Position numbers and translations under genes: made by a program. Shown in pieces: positions 33,101-47,663 of a stretch of DNA of 64,000 nucleotides. The stretch covers positions 10,540,001 to 10,604,000 of the forward strand of contig CM082586.2 of assembly GCA_040954595.2 (NCBI GenBank), in the 5' to 3' direction. The notes under the pieces were generated by a model. The model was not told where the DNA came from, did no database searches, and saw nothing but the letters and a program-made list of their open reading frames with translations. The stretch's first letter is position 1, and the number at the start of each line of letters is the position of its first letter. This DNA comes from Balanoglossus misakiensis (Eukaryota; Hemichordata).

Positions 33101-36100
33101 ACATTTTAGAACTATCTCTCGATCTACAGAGTCTATAGTGGAAAACTTTCTTATGCACATATGCCTATCTATGTGTTCTGCGCCTCACAACAGAAATCGG
33201 TAAATAAACGAGGCTGTTTAAAAGCAACCATGGAAATTTTACAGCTATCCGTCGATCTACAGAGTCTAGTGGAAACGTTCTTATGCGCATAGGCCTATAT
33301 ATGTGTTCTGCGCATCACAACAGAATTTTGTGAACAAACGAGGCTGTGTTTGGAAGCAACCATGGACATTTTAGAACTATCTCTCGATCTACAGAGTCTA
33401 TAGTGGAAAACTTTCTTATGCACATATGCCTATCTATGTGTTCTGCGCCTCACAACAGAAATCGGTAAATAAACGAGGCTGTATTTGGAAGCAACCATGT
33501 AAATTTTACAACTATCCGTCGATCTACAGAGTCTGGTGGAAAACTTTCTTATGCGCATAGGCCTATTACGTGTTCTGCGCCTCACAACAGAAATCGGTAA
33601 ATAAACGAGGCTGTTTGGAAGCAACCATGTAAATTTTAGAACTATCCGTCGATCTACAGAGTCTAGTGGAAAAACGTTCATGTGCGCATAGGCCTATCAT
33701 GTGTTATGCACATCACAACAGAATTTTGTAAACAAACGAGGCTTTGTTTGGAAGCAACAATGGAAATTTTAGAACTATCTGTCGATCTACGGAGTATAGT
33801 GGAAAACATTCATATGCGCATAGGCCTATATATGTGTTCTGCGCATCACAACAGAATTTTGTAAACAATCGAGGATGTGTTTGGAAGCAATCATGGAAAT
33901 TTTAGAACTATCCGTCGATCTACAGAGTCTAGTGGGAAACTTTCTTATGCGCATAGGCATATGTATGTGTTCTGCGCATCACAACAGAAATCGGTAAATA
34001 AACGAGGCTGTTTGGAAGCAACCATGGAAATTTTACAACTATCCGTCGATCTACAGAGTCTGGTGGAAAACTTTCTTATGCGCATAGGCCTATTACGTGC
34101 TCTGCGCCTCACAACAGAATTCGGTAAATAAACGAGGCTGTTTGGAAGCAACCATGGAACTTTTAGAACTATCCGTCGATCTACAGAGTCTAGTGGAAAA
34201 ATGTCTTATGCGCATAGGCCTATCATGTGTTCTGTGCCTCACAACAGAAATCGGTAAATAAACGAGGCTGTTTGGAAGCAACCATGGACATTGTACAACT
34301 ATCCGTCGATCTACAAAGTCTAGTGGAAAACGTTCTTATGCGCATAGGCCTATCTATGTGTTATGCGCATCACAACAGAAATCGCTAAATAAACGAGGCT
34401 GTATTTGGAAGCAACCATGAAATTTTACAACTATCCGTCGATCTACAGAGTCTAGTGGAAAAATGTCTCATGCGCATAGGCCTATCATGTGTTCTGCGCC
34501 TCACAACAGAATTCGGTAAATAAACGAGGCTGTTTGGAAGCAACCATGGAAATTTTACAACTATCCGTCGATCTACAGAGTCTAGTGGAAAACGTTATTA
34601 TGCGCATAGGCCTATATATGTGTTCTGCGCATCACAACAGAATTTTGTAAACAAACGAGGCTGTGTTTGGAAGCAACCATGGACATTTTAGAACTAACTC
34701 TCGATCTACAGAGTCTATAGTGGAAAACTTTCTTATGCACATATGCCTATCTATGTGTTCTGCGCCTCACAACAGAATTCGGTAAATAAACGAGGCTGTT
34801 TGGAAGCAACCATGGAAATTTTACAACTATCCGTCGATCTACAGAGTCTAGTGGAAAACGTTATTATGCGCATAGGCCTATATATGTGTTCTGCGCATCA
34901 CAACAGAATTTTGTAAACAAACGAGGCTGTGTTTGGAAGCAACCATGGAAATTTTAGAACTATCTCTCGATCTACAGAGTCTAGTGGAAAACTTTATTAT
35001 GCACATATGCCTATCTATGTGTTCTGCGCATCACAACAGAAATCGGTAAATAAACGAGGCTGTTTGGAAGCAACCATGGAAATTTTACAACTATCCGTCG
35101 ATCTACAGAGTCTGGTGGAAAACTTTCTTATGCGCATAGGCCTATTACGTGCTCTGCGCCTCACAACAGAATTCGGTAAATAAACGAGGCTGTTTGGAAG
35201 CAACCATGGAAATTTTAGAACTATCCGTCGATCTACAGAGTCTAGTGGAAAAATGTCTTATGCGCATAGGCCTATCATGTGTTCTGTGCCTCACAACAGA
35301 AATCGGTAAATAAACGAGGCTGTTTGGAAGCAACCATGGAAATTGTACAACTATCCGTCGATCTACAGAGTCTGGTGGAAAACTTCCTTATGCGCATAGG
35401 CCTATCTATGTGTTATGCGCATCACAACAGAAATCGGTAAATAAACGAGGCTGTATTTGGAAGCAACCATGAAATTTTACAACTATCCGTCGATCTACAG
35501 AGTCTGGTGGAAAACTTCCTTATGCGCATAGACCTATTACGTGTTCTGCGCCTCACAACAGAATTCGGTAAATAAACGAGGCTGTTTGGAAGCAACCATG
35601 GACATTGTACAACTATCCGTCGATCTACAAAGTCTAGTGGAAAACGTTCTTATGCGCATAGGCCTATCTATGTGTTATGCGCATCACAACAGAAATCGCT
35701 AAATAAACGAGGCTGTATTTGGAAGCAACCATGAAATTTTACAACTATCCGTCGATCTACAGAGTCTAGTGGAAAAATGTCTCATGCGCATAGGCCTATC
35801 ATGTGTTCTGCGCCTCACAACAGAAATCGGTAAATAAACGAGGCTGTTTGGAAGCAACCATGGAAATTTTACAGCTATCCGTCGATCTACAGAGTCTAGT
35901 GGAAACGTTCTTATGCGCATAGGCCTATATATGTGTTCTGCGCATCACAACAGAATTTTGTAAACAAACGAGGCTGTGTTTGGTAGCAACCATGGACATT
36001 TTAGAACTATCTCTCGATCTACAGAGTCTATAGTGGAAAACTTTCTTATGCACATATGCCTATCTATGTGTTCTGCGCCTCACAACAGAATTCGGTAAAT

Positions 36101-39100
36101 AAACGAGGCTGTTTGGAAGCAACCATGGAAATTTTACAACTATCCGTCGATCTACAGAGTCTAGTGGAAAACGTTATTATGCGCATAGGCCTATATATGT
36201 GTTCTGCGCATCACAACAGAATTTTGTAAACAAACGAGGCTGTGTTTGGAAGCAACCATGGACATTTTAGAACTATCTCTCGATCTACAGAGTCTATAGT
36301 GGAAAACTTTCTTATGCACATATGCCTATCTATGTGTTCTGCGCCTCACAACAGAATTCGGTAAATAAACGAGGCTGTTTGGAAGCAACCATGGAAATTT
36401 TACAACTATCCGTCGATCTACAGAGTCTAGTGGAAAACGTTATTATGCGCATAGGCCTATCTATGTGTTATGCGCATCACAACAGAAATCGGTAAATAAA
36501 CGAGGCTGTATTTGGAAGCAACCATGAAATTTTACAACTATCCGTCGATCTACAGAGTCTGGTGGAAAACTTCCTTATGCGCATAGACCTATTACGTGTT
36601 CTGCGCCTCACAACAGAATTCGGTAAATAAACGAGGCTGTTTGGAAGCAACCATGGACATTGTACAACTATCCGTCGATCTACACAGTCTAGTGGAAAAC
36701 GTTCTTATGCGCATAGGCCTATCTATGTGTTATGCGCATCACAACAGAAATCGCTAAATAAACGAGGCTGTATTTGGAAGCAACCATGAAATTTTACAAC
36801 TATCCGTCGATCTACAGAGTCTAGTGGAAAAATGTCTCATGCGCATAGGCCTATCATGTGTTCTGCGCCTCACAACAGAAATCGGTAAATAAACGAGGCT
36901 GTTTGGAAGCAACCATGGAAATTTTACAGCTATCCGTCGATCTACAGAGTCTAGTGGAAACGTTCTTATGCGCATAGGCCTATATATGTGTTCTGCGCAT
37001 CACAACAGAATTTTGTAAACAAACGAGGCTGTGTTTGGTAGCAACCATGGACATTTTAGAACTATCTCTCGATCTACAGAGTCTATAGTGGAAAACTTTC
37101 TTATGCACATATGCCTATCTATGTGTTCTGCGCCTCACAACAGAATTCGGTAAATAAACGAGGCTGTTTGGAAGCAACCATGGAAATTTTACAACTATCC
37201 GTCGATCTACAGAGTCTAGTGGAAAACGTTATTATGCGCATAGGCCTATATATGTGTTCTGCGCATCACAACAGAATTTTGTAAACAAACGAGGCTGTGT
37301 TTGGAAGCAACCATGGACATTTTAGAACTATCTCTCGATCTACAGAGTCTATAGTGGAAAACTTTCTTATGCACATATGCCTATCTATGTGTTCTGCGCC
37401 TCACAACAGAATTCGGTAAATAAACGAGGCTGTTTGGAAGCAACCATGGAAATTTTACAACTATCCGTCGATCTACAGAGTCTAGTGGAAAACGTTATTA
37501 TGCGCATAGGCCTATATATGTGTTCTGCGCATCACAACAGAATTTTGTAAACAAACGAGGCTGTGTTTGGAAGCAACCATGGAAATTTTAGAACTATCTC
37601 TCGATCTACAGAGTCTAGTGGAAAACTGTATTATGCACATATGCCTATCTATGTGTTCTGCGCATCACAACAGAAATCGGTAAATAAACGAGGCTGTTTG
37701 GAAGCAACCATGGAAATTTTACAGCTATCCGTCGATCTACAGAGTCTAGTGGAAACGTTCTTATGCGCATAGGCCTATATATGTGTTCTGCGCATCACAA
37801 CAGAATTTTGTAAACAAACGAGGCTGTGTTTGGTAGCAACCATGGACATTTTAGAACTATCTCTCGATCTACAGAGTCTATAGTGGAAAACATTCTTATG
37901 CACATATGCCTATCTATGTGTTCTGCGCCTCACAACAGAATTCGGTAAATAAACGAGGCTGTTTGGAAGCAACCATGGAAATTTTACAACTATCCGTCGA
38001 TCTACAGAGTCTAGTGGAAAACGTTATTATGTGCATAGGCCTATATATGTGTTCTGCGCATCACAACAGAATTTTGTAAACAAACGAGGCTGTGTTTGGA
38101 AGCAACCATGGAAATTTTAGAACTATCTCTCCATCTACAGAGTCTAGTGGAAAACTTTATTATGCACATATGCCTATCTATGTGTTCTGCGCATCACAAC
38201 AGAAATCGGTAAATAAACGAGGCTGTTTGGAAGCAACCATGGAAATTTTACAACTATCCGTCGATCTACAGAGTCTGGTGGAAAACTTTCTTATGCGCAT
38301 AGGCCTATTACGTGCTCTGCGCCTCACAACAGAATTCGGTAAATAAACGAGGCTGTTTGGAAGCAATCATGGAAATTTTAGAACTATCCGTCGATCTACA
38401 GAGTCTAGTGGGAAACTTTCTTATGCGCATAGGCATATGTATGTGTTCAGCGCATCACAACAGAATTTTATAAATGAACGAGGCTGTGTTTGGAAACAAC
38501 CATGGAAATTTTACAACTATCCGTCGATCTACGGAGTCTGGTGGAAAACTTTCTTATGCGCATAGGCCTATCATGTGTTCTGCGCCTCACAACAGAAATC
38601 GGTAAATAAACGAGGCTGTTTGGAAGCAACCATGGAAATTGTACAACTATCCGTCGATCTACATAGTCTAGTGGAAAACGTTCTTATGCGCATAGGCCTA
38701 TCTATGTGTTATGCGCATCACAACAGAAATCGGTAAATAAACGAGGCTGTATTTGGAAGCAATCATGAAATTTTACACCTATCCGTCGATCTACAGAGTC
38801 TGGTGGAAAACTTCCTTATGCGCATAGACCTATTACGTGTTCTGCGCCTCACAACAGAATTCGGTAAATAAACGATGCTGTTTGGAAGCAACCATGGAAA
38901 TTGTACAACTATCCGTCGATCTACAGAGTCTAGTGGAAAACGTTCTTATGCGCATAGGCCTATCTATGTGTTATGCGCATCACAACAGAAATCGGTAAAT
39001 AAACGAGGCTGTGTTTGGAAGCAACCATGGACATTTTAGAACTATCTCTCGATCTACAGAGTCTATAGTGGAAAACTTTCTTATGCACATATGCCTATCT

Positions 39101-39390
39101 ATGTGTTCTGCGCCTCACAACAGAAATCGGTAAATAAACGAGGCTGTTTAAAAGCAACCATGGAAATTTTACAGCTATCCGTCGATCTACAGAGTCTAGT
39201 GGAAACGTTCTTATGCGCATAGGCCTATATATGTGTTCTGCGCATCACAACAGAATTTTGTGAACAAACGAGGCTGTGTTTGGAAGCAACCATGGACATT
39301 TTAGAACTATCTCTCGATCTACAGAGTCTATAGTGGAAAACTTTCTTATGCACATATGCCTATCTATGTGTTCTGCGCCTCACAACAGAA
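28321..39390. repeat. 5930-bp-offset duplication, two 5140-bp copies
   Basis: 28321-33460 recurs at 34251-39390, offset 5930 bp (about 45 monomers). I noticed six single-base differences: 28854/34784, 29861/35791, 31698/37628, 31962/37892, 32102/38032 and 32848/38778. This implies roughly 99.9 percent identity. Flanking monomers differ on both sides, so the copy limits are sharp. It is one of the largest recent duplications in the window. Confidence 0.88.
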
Positions 39391-42184
39391 TTCGGTAAAT
39401 AAACGAGGCTGTTTGGAAGCAACCATGGAAATTTTACAACTATCCGTCGATCTACAGAGTCTAGTGGAAAACGTTATTATGCGCATAGGCCTATATATGT
39501 GTTCTGCGCATCACAACAGAATTTTGTAAACAAACGAGGCTGTGTTTGGAAGCAACCATGGAAATTTTAGAACTATCTCTCGATCTACAGAGTCTAGTGG
39601 AAAACTTTATTATGCACATATGCCTATATATGTGTTCTGCGCATCACAACAGAAATCGGTAAATAAACGAGGCTGTTTGGAAGCAACCATGGAAATTTTA
39701 CAACTATCCGTCGATCTACAGAGTCTGGTGGAAAACTTTCTTATGCGCATAGGCCTATTACGTGCTCTGCGCCTCACAACAGAATTCGGTAAATAAACGA
39801 GGCTGTTTGGAAGCAACCATGGAAATTTTAGAACTATCCGTCGATCTACAGAGTCTAGTGGAAAAATGTCTTATGCGCATAGGCCTATCATGTGTTCTGT
39901 GCCTCACAACAGAAATCGGTAAATAAACGAGGCTGTTTGGAAGCAACCATGGAAATTGTACAACTATCCGTCGATCTACAGAGTCTAGTGGAAAACGTTC
40001 TTATGCGCATAGGCCTATCTATGTGTTATGCGCATCACAACAGAAATCGGTAAATAAACGAGGCTGTATTTGGAAGCAACCATGGAAATTGTACAACTAT
40101 CCATCGATCTACAGAGTCTATAGTGGAAAACTTTCTTATGCACATATGCCTATCTATGTGTTCTGCGCCTCACAACAGAAATCGGTAAATAAACGAGGCT
40201 GTTTAAAAGCAACCATGGAAATTTTACAGCTATCCGTCGATCTACAAAGTCTAGTGGAAAACGTTCTTATGCGCATAGGCCTATCTATGTGTTATGCGCA
40301 TCACAACAGAAATCGCTAAATAAACGAGGCTGTATTTGGAAGCAACCATGAAATTTTACAACTATCCGTCGATCTACAGAGTCTAGTGGAAAAATGTCTC
40401 ATGCGCATAGGCATATCATGTGTTCTGCGCCTCACAACAGAAATCGGTAAATAAACGAGGCTGTTTGGAAGCAACCATGGAAATTTTACAGCTATCCGTC
40501 GATCTACAGAGTCTAGTGGAAACGTTCTTATGCGCATAGGCCTATATATGTGTTCTGCGCATCACAACAGAATTTTGTAAACAAACGAGGCTGTGTTTGG
40601 TAGCAACCATGGACATTTTAGAACTATCTCTCGATCTACAGAGTCTATAGTGGAAAACTTTCTTATGCACATATGCCTATCTATGTGTTCTGCGCCTCAC
40701 AACAGAATTCGGTAAATAAACGAGGCTGTTTGGAAGCAACCATGGAAATTTTACAACTATCCGTCGATCTACAGAGTCTAGTGGAAAACGTTATTATGCG
40801 CATAGGCCTATATATGTGTTCTGCGCATCACAACAGAATTTTGTAAACAAACGAGGCTGTGTTTGGAAGCAACCATGGACATTTTAGAACTATCTCTCGA
40901 TCTACAGAGTCTATAGTGGAAAACTTTCTTATGCACATATGCCTATCTATGTGTTCTGCGCCTCACAACAGAATTCGGTAAATAAACGAGGCTGTTTGGA
41001 AGCAACCATGGAAATTTTACAACTATCCGTCGATCTACAGAGTCTAGTGGAAAACGTTATTATGCGCATAGGCCTATATATGTGTTCTGCGCATCACAAC
41101 AGAATTTTGTAAACAAACGAGGCTGTGTTTGGAAGCAACCATGGAAATTTTAGAACTATCTCTCGATCTACAGAGTCTAGTGGAAAACTTTATTATGCAC
41201 ATATGCCTATCTATGTGTTCTGCGCATCACAACAGAAATCGGTAAATAAACGAGGCTGTTTGGAAGCAACCATGGAAATTTTACAACTATCCGTCGATCT
41301 ACAGAGTCTGGTGGAAAACTTTCTTATGCGCATAGGCCTATTACGTGCTCTGCGCCTCACAACAGAATTCGGTAAATAAACGAGGCTGTTTGGAAGCAAC
41401 CATGGAAATTTTAGAACTATCCGTCGATCTACAGAGTCTAGTGGAAAAATGTCTTATGCGCATAGGCCTATCATGTGTTCTGCGCCTCACAACAGAATTC
41501 GGTAAATAAACGAGGCTGTTTGGAAGCAACCATGGACATTGTACAACTATCCGTCGATCTACAAAGTCTAGTGGAAAACGTTCTTATGCGCATAGGCCTA
41601 TCTATGTGTTATGCGCATCACAACAGAAATCGCTAAATAAACGAGGCTGTATTTGGAAGCAACCATGAAATTTTACAACTATCCGTCGATCTACAGAGTC
41701 TAGTGGAAAAATGTCTCATGCGCATAGGCCTATCATGTGTTCTGCGCCTCACAACAGAAATCGGTAAATAAACGAGGCTGTTTGGAAGCAACCATGGAAA
41801 TTTTACAGCTATCCGTCGATCTACAGAGTCTAGTGGAAACGTTCTTATGCGCATAGGCCTATATATGTGTTCTGCGCATCACAACAGAATTTTGTAAACA
41901 AACGAGGCTGTGTTTGGTAGCAACCATGGACATTTTAGAACTATCTCTCGATCTACAGAGTCTATAGTGGAAAACTTTCTTATGCACATATGCCTATCTA
42001 TGTGTTCTGCGCCTCACAACAGAATTCGGTAAATAAACGAGGCTGTTTGGAAGCAACCATGGAAATTTTACAACTATCCGTCGATCTACAGAGTCTAGTG
42101 GAAAACGTTATTATGCGCATAGGCCTATATATGTGTTCTGCGCATCACAACAGAATTTTGTAAACAAACGAGGCTGTGTTTGGA

Positions 42185-45088
42185 AGCAACCATGGACATT
42201 TTAGAACTATCTCTCGATCTACAGAGTCTATAGTGGAAAACTTTCTTATGCACATATGCCTATCTATGTGTTCTGCGCCTCACAACAGAATTCGGTAAAT
42301 AAACGAGGCTGTTTGGAAGCAACCATGGAAATTTTACAACTATCCGTCGATCTACAGAGTCTAGTGGAAAACGTTATTATGCGCATAGGCCTATATATGT
42401 GTTCTGCGCATCACAACAGAATTTTGTAAACAAACGAGGCTGTGTTTGGAAGCAACCATGGAAATTTTAGAACTATCTCTCGATCTACAGAGTCTAGTGG
42501 AAAACTTTATTATGCACATATGCCTATCTATGTGTTCTGCGCATCACAACAGAAATCGGTAAATAAACGAGGCTGTTTGGAAGCAACCATGGAAATTTTA
42601 CAACTATCCGTCGATCTACAGAGTCTGTTGGAAAACTTTCTTATGCGCATAGGCCTATTACGTGCTCTGCGCCTCACAACAGAATTCGGTAAATAAACGA
42701 GGCTGTTTGGAAGCAACCATGGAAATTTTAGAACTATCCGTCGATCTACAGAGTCTAGTGGAAAAATGTCTTATGCGCATAGGCCTATCATGTGTTCTGC
42801 GCCTCACAACAGAAATCGGTAAATAAACGAGGCTGTTTGGAAGCAACCATGGAAATTGTACAACTATCCGTCGATCTACAGAGTCTAGTGGAAAACGTTC
42901 TTATGCGCATAGGCCTATCTATGTGTTATGCGCATCACAACAGAAATCGGTAAATAAACGAGGCTGTATTTGGAAGCAACCATGAAATTTTACAACTATC
43001 CGTCGATCTACAGAGTCTGGTGGAAAACTTCCTTATGCGCATAGACCTATTACGTGTTCTGCGCCTCACAACACAATTCGGTAAATAAACGAGGCTGTTT
43101 GGAAGCAACCATGGACATTGTACAACTATCCGTCGATCTACAAAGTCTAGTGGAAAACGTTCTTATGCGCATAGGCCTATCTATGTGTTATGCGCATCAC
43201 AACAGAAATCGCTAAATAAACGAGGCTGTATTTGGAAGCAACCATGAAATTTTACAACTATCCGTCGATCTACAGAGTCTAGTGGAAAAATGTCTCATGC
43301 GCATAGGCCTATCATGTGTTCTGCGCCTCACAACAGAAATCGGTAAATAAACGAGGCTGTTTGGAAGCAACCATGGAAATTGTATAGCTATCCGTCGATC
43401 TACAGAGTCTAGTGGAAACGTTCTTATGCGCATAGGCCTATATATGTGTTCTGCGCATCACAACAGAATTTTGTAAACAAACGAGGCTGTGTTTGGTAGC
43501 AACCATGGACATTTTAGAACTATCTCTCGATCTACAGAGTCTATAGTGGAAAACTTTCTTATGCACATATGCCTATCTATGTGTTCTGCGCCTCACAACA
43601 GAATTCGGTAAATAAACGAGGCTGTTTGGAAGCAACCATGGAAATTTTACAACTATCCGTCGATCTACAGAGTCTAGTGGAAAACGTTATTATGCGCATA
43701 GGCCTATATATGTGTTCTGCGCATCACAACAGAATTTTGTAAACAAACGAGGCTGTGTTTGGAAGCAACCATGGAAATTTTAGAACTATCTCTCGATCTA
43801 CAGAGTCTAGTGGAAAACTTTATTATGCACATATGCCTATCTATGTGTTCTGCGCATCACAACAGAAATCGGTAAATAAACGAGGCTGTTTGGAAGCAAC
43901 CATGGAAATTTTACAACTATCCGTCGATCTACAGAGTCTGTTGGAAAACTTTCTTATGCGCATAGGCCTATTACGTGCTCTGCGCCTCACAACAGAATTC
44001 GGTAAATAAACGAGGCTGTTTGGAAGCAACCATGGAAATTTTAGAACTATCCGTCGATCTACAGAGTCTAGTGGAAAAATGTCTTATGCGCATAGGCCTA
44101 TCATGTGTTCTGCGCCTCACAACAGAAATCGGTAAATAAACGAGGCTGTTTGGAAGCAACCATGGAAATTGTACAACTATCCGTCGATCTACAGAGTCTA
44201 GTGGAAAACGTTCTTATGCGCATAGGCCTATCTATGTGTTATGCGCATCACAACAGAAATCGGTAAATAAACGAGGCTGTATTTGGAAGCAACCATGAAA
44301 TTTTACAACTATCCGTCGATCTACAGAGTCTGGTGGAAAACTTCCTTATGCGCATAGACCTATTACGTGTTCTGCGCCTCACAACACAATTCGGTAAATA
44401 AACGAGGCTGTTTGGAAGCAACCATGGACATTGTACAACTATCCGTCGATCTACAAAGTCTAGTGGAAAACGTTCTTATGCGCATAGGCCTATCTATGTG
44501 TTATGCGCATCACAACAGAAATCGCTAAATAAACGAGGCTGTATTTGGAAGCAACCATGAAATTTTACAACTATCCGTCGATCTACAGAGTCTAGTGGAA
44601 AAATGTCTCATGCGCATAGGCCTATCATGTGTTCTGCGCCTCACAACAGAAATCGGTAAATAAACGAGGCTGTTTGGAAGCAACCATGGAAATTGTATAG
44701 CTATCCGTCGATCTACAGAGTCTAGTGGAAACGTTCTTATGCGCATAGGCCTATATATGTGTTCTGCGCATCACAACAGAATTTTGTAAACAAACGAGGC
44801 TGTGTTTGGTAGCAACCATGGACATTTTAGAACTATCTCTCGATCTACAGAGTCTATAGTGGAAAACTTTCTTATGCACATATGCCTATCTATGTGTTCT
44901 GCGCCTCACAACAGAATTCGGTAAATAAACGAGGCTGTTTGGAAGCAACCATGGAAATTTTACAACTATCCGTCGATCTACAGAGTCTAGTGGAAAACGT
45001 TATTATGCGCATAGGCCTATATATGTGTTCTGCGCATCACAACAGAATTTTGTAAACAAACGAGGCTGTGTTTGGAAGCAACCATGGA
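42185..45088. repeat. 1313-bp higher-order repeat, about 2.2 units
   Basis: 42185-43775 recurs at 43498-45088, offset 1313 bp (about 10 monomers). Shared rare markers are GAGTCTGTTGGAAAAC, CACAACACAATTCGG and GGAAATTGTATAGC. No difference was noticed, so the two units look essentially identical. Confidence 0.87.
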
Positions 45089-47663
45089 CATTTTAGAACT
45101 ATCTCTCGATCTACAGAGTCTATAGTGGAAAACTTTCTTATGCACATAGGCCTATCTATGTGTTCTGTGCCTCACAACAGAATTCGGTAAATAAACGAGG
45201 CTGTTTGGAAGCAACCATGGAAATTTTACAACTATCCGTCGATCTACAGAGTCTAGTGGAAAACGTTCTTATGCGCATAGGCCTATATATGTGTTCTGCG
45301 CATCACAAAAGAGTTTTGTAAACAAACGAGGCTGTGTTTGAAAGCAACCATGGACATTTTAGAACTATCTCTCGATCTACAGAGTCTATAGTGGAAAACT
45401 TTCTTATGCACATAGGCCTATCTATGTGTTCTGTGCCTCACAACAGAATTCGGTAAATAAACGAGGCTGTTTGGAAGCAACCATGGAAATTTTAGAACTA
45501 TCCGTCGATCTACAGAGTCTAGTGGAAAACGTTCTTATGCGCATAGGCCTATATATGTTTCTGCGCATCACAACAGAATTTTGTAAACAAACGAGGCTGT
45601 GTTTGGAAGCAACCATGGAAATTTTAGAACTATCTCTCGATGTACAGAGTCTATAGTGGAAAACTTTCTTATGCACATAGGCCTATCTATGTGTTCTGTG
45701 CCTCACAACAGAATTCGGTAAATAAACGAGGCTGTTTGGAAGCAACCATGGAAATTTTACAACTATCCGTCGATCTACAGAGTCTAGTGGAAAACGTTCT
45801 TATGCGCATAGGCCTATATATGTGTTCTGCGCATCACAAAAGAGTTTTGTAAACAAACGAGGCTGTGTTTGAAAGCAACCATGGACATTTTAGAACTATC
45901 TCTCGATCTACAGAGTCTATAGTGGAAAACTTTCTTATGCACATAGGCCTATCTATGTGTTCTGTGCCTCACAACAGAATTCGGTAAATAAACGAGGCTG
46001 TTTGGAAGCAACCATGGAAATTTTAGAACTATCCGTCGATCTACAGAGTCTAGTGGAAAACGTTCTTATGCGCATAGGCCTATATATGTGTTCTGCGCAT
46101 CACAACAGAATTTTGTAAACAAACGAGGCTGTGTTTGGAAGCAACCATGGAAATTTTAGAACTATCTCTCGATGTACAGAGTCTATAGTGGAAAACTTTC
46201 TTATGCACATATGCCTATCTATGTGTTCTGCGCCTCAAAACAGAATTCCGTAAATAAACGAGGTTGTTTGGAAGCAAACATGGAAATTTTAGAACTAACT
46301 CTCGATCTACAGAGTATAGTGGAAAACGTTCATATGCGCATAGGCCTATCTATGTGTTCTGCGCATCACAACAGAATTTTGTAAACAAACCAGGCTTTGT
46401 TTGGAAGCAACCATGGACATTTTAGAACTATTCGTCGATCTACGGAGTCTAGTGGAAAACTTTCTTATGCGCATAGGCATATGTATGTGTTCTACGCATC
46501 ACAACAGAATTCGGTAAATAAACGAGGCTGTTTGGAAACAACCATGGAAATTTTTGAACTATCCGTTGATCTAAAGTTGAAAAGTTTTTTATGCGCATAG
46601 GCCTATCTATGTGTTCTGCGCCTCACAACAGAAATCGGTAAATAAACGAGGCTGTTTGGAAGCAACCATGGAAATTTTACAACTATCTCTCGATCTACAG
46701 AGTCTATAGTGGAAAACTTTCTTATTCACATATGCCTATCTATGTGTTCTGCGCCTCAAAACAGAATTCCGCAAATAAACGAGGCTGTTTGGAAGCAAAC
46801 ATGGAAGTTTTAGAACTATCTCTCGATCTACAGTGTATAGTGGAAAACGTTCATATGCGCATAGGCCTATCTATGTGTTCTGCGCATCACAACAGAATTT
46901 TGTAAATAATCGAGGATGTGTTTGGAAGCAATCATGGAAATTTTAGAACTATCCGTCGATCTACAGAGTCTAGTGGAAACTTTCTTATGCGCATAGGCAT
47001 ATGTATGTGTTCAGCGCATAACAACAGAATTTTGTAAATGAACGAGGCTGTGTTTGGAAACAACCATGGAAATTTTACAACTATCCGTCGATCTACGGAG
47101 TCTGGTGGAAAACTTTCTTATGCGCATAGGCCTATCATGTGTTCTGCGCCTCACAACAGAAATCGGTAAATAAACGAGGCTGTTTGGAAGCAACCATGGA
47201 AATTGTACAACTATCCGTCGATCTACAGAGTCTAGTGGAAACGTTCTTATGCGCATAGGCCTATATATGTGTTCTGCGCATCACAACAGAATTTTGTAAA
47301 CAAACGAGGCTGTGTTTGGTAGCAACCATGGACATTTTAGAACTATCTCTCGATCTACAGAGTCTATAGTGGAAAACTTTCTTATGCACATATGCCTATC
47401 TATGTGTTCTGCGCCTCACAACAGAATTCGGTAAATAAACGAGGCTGTTTGGAAGCAACCATGGAAATTTTACAACTATCCGTCGATCTACAGAGTCTAG
47501 TGGAAAACGTTATTATGCGCATAGGCCTATATATGTGTTCTGCGCATCACAACAGAATTTTGTAAACAAACGAGGCTGTGTTTGGAAGCAACCATGAAAG
47601 TTTACAACTATCCGTCGATCTACAGAGTCTAGTGGAAAAATGTCTCATGCGCATAGGCCTATC

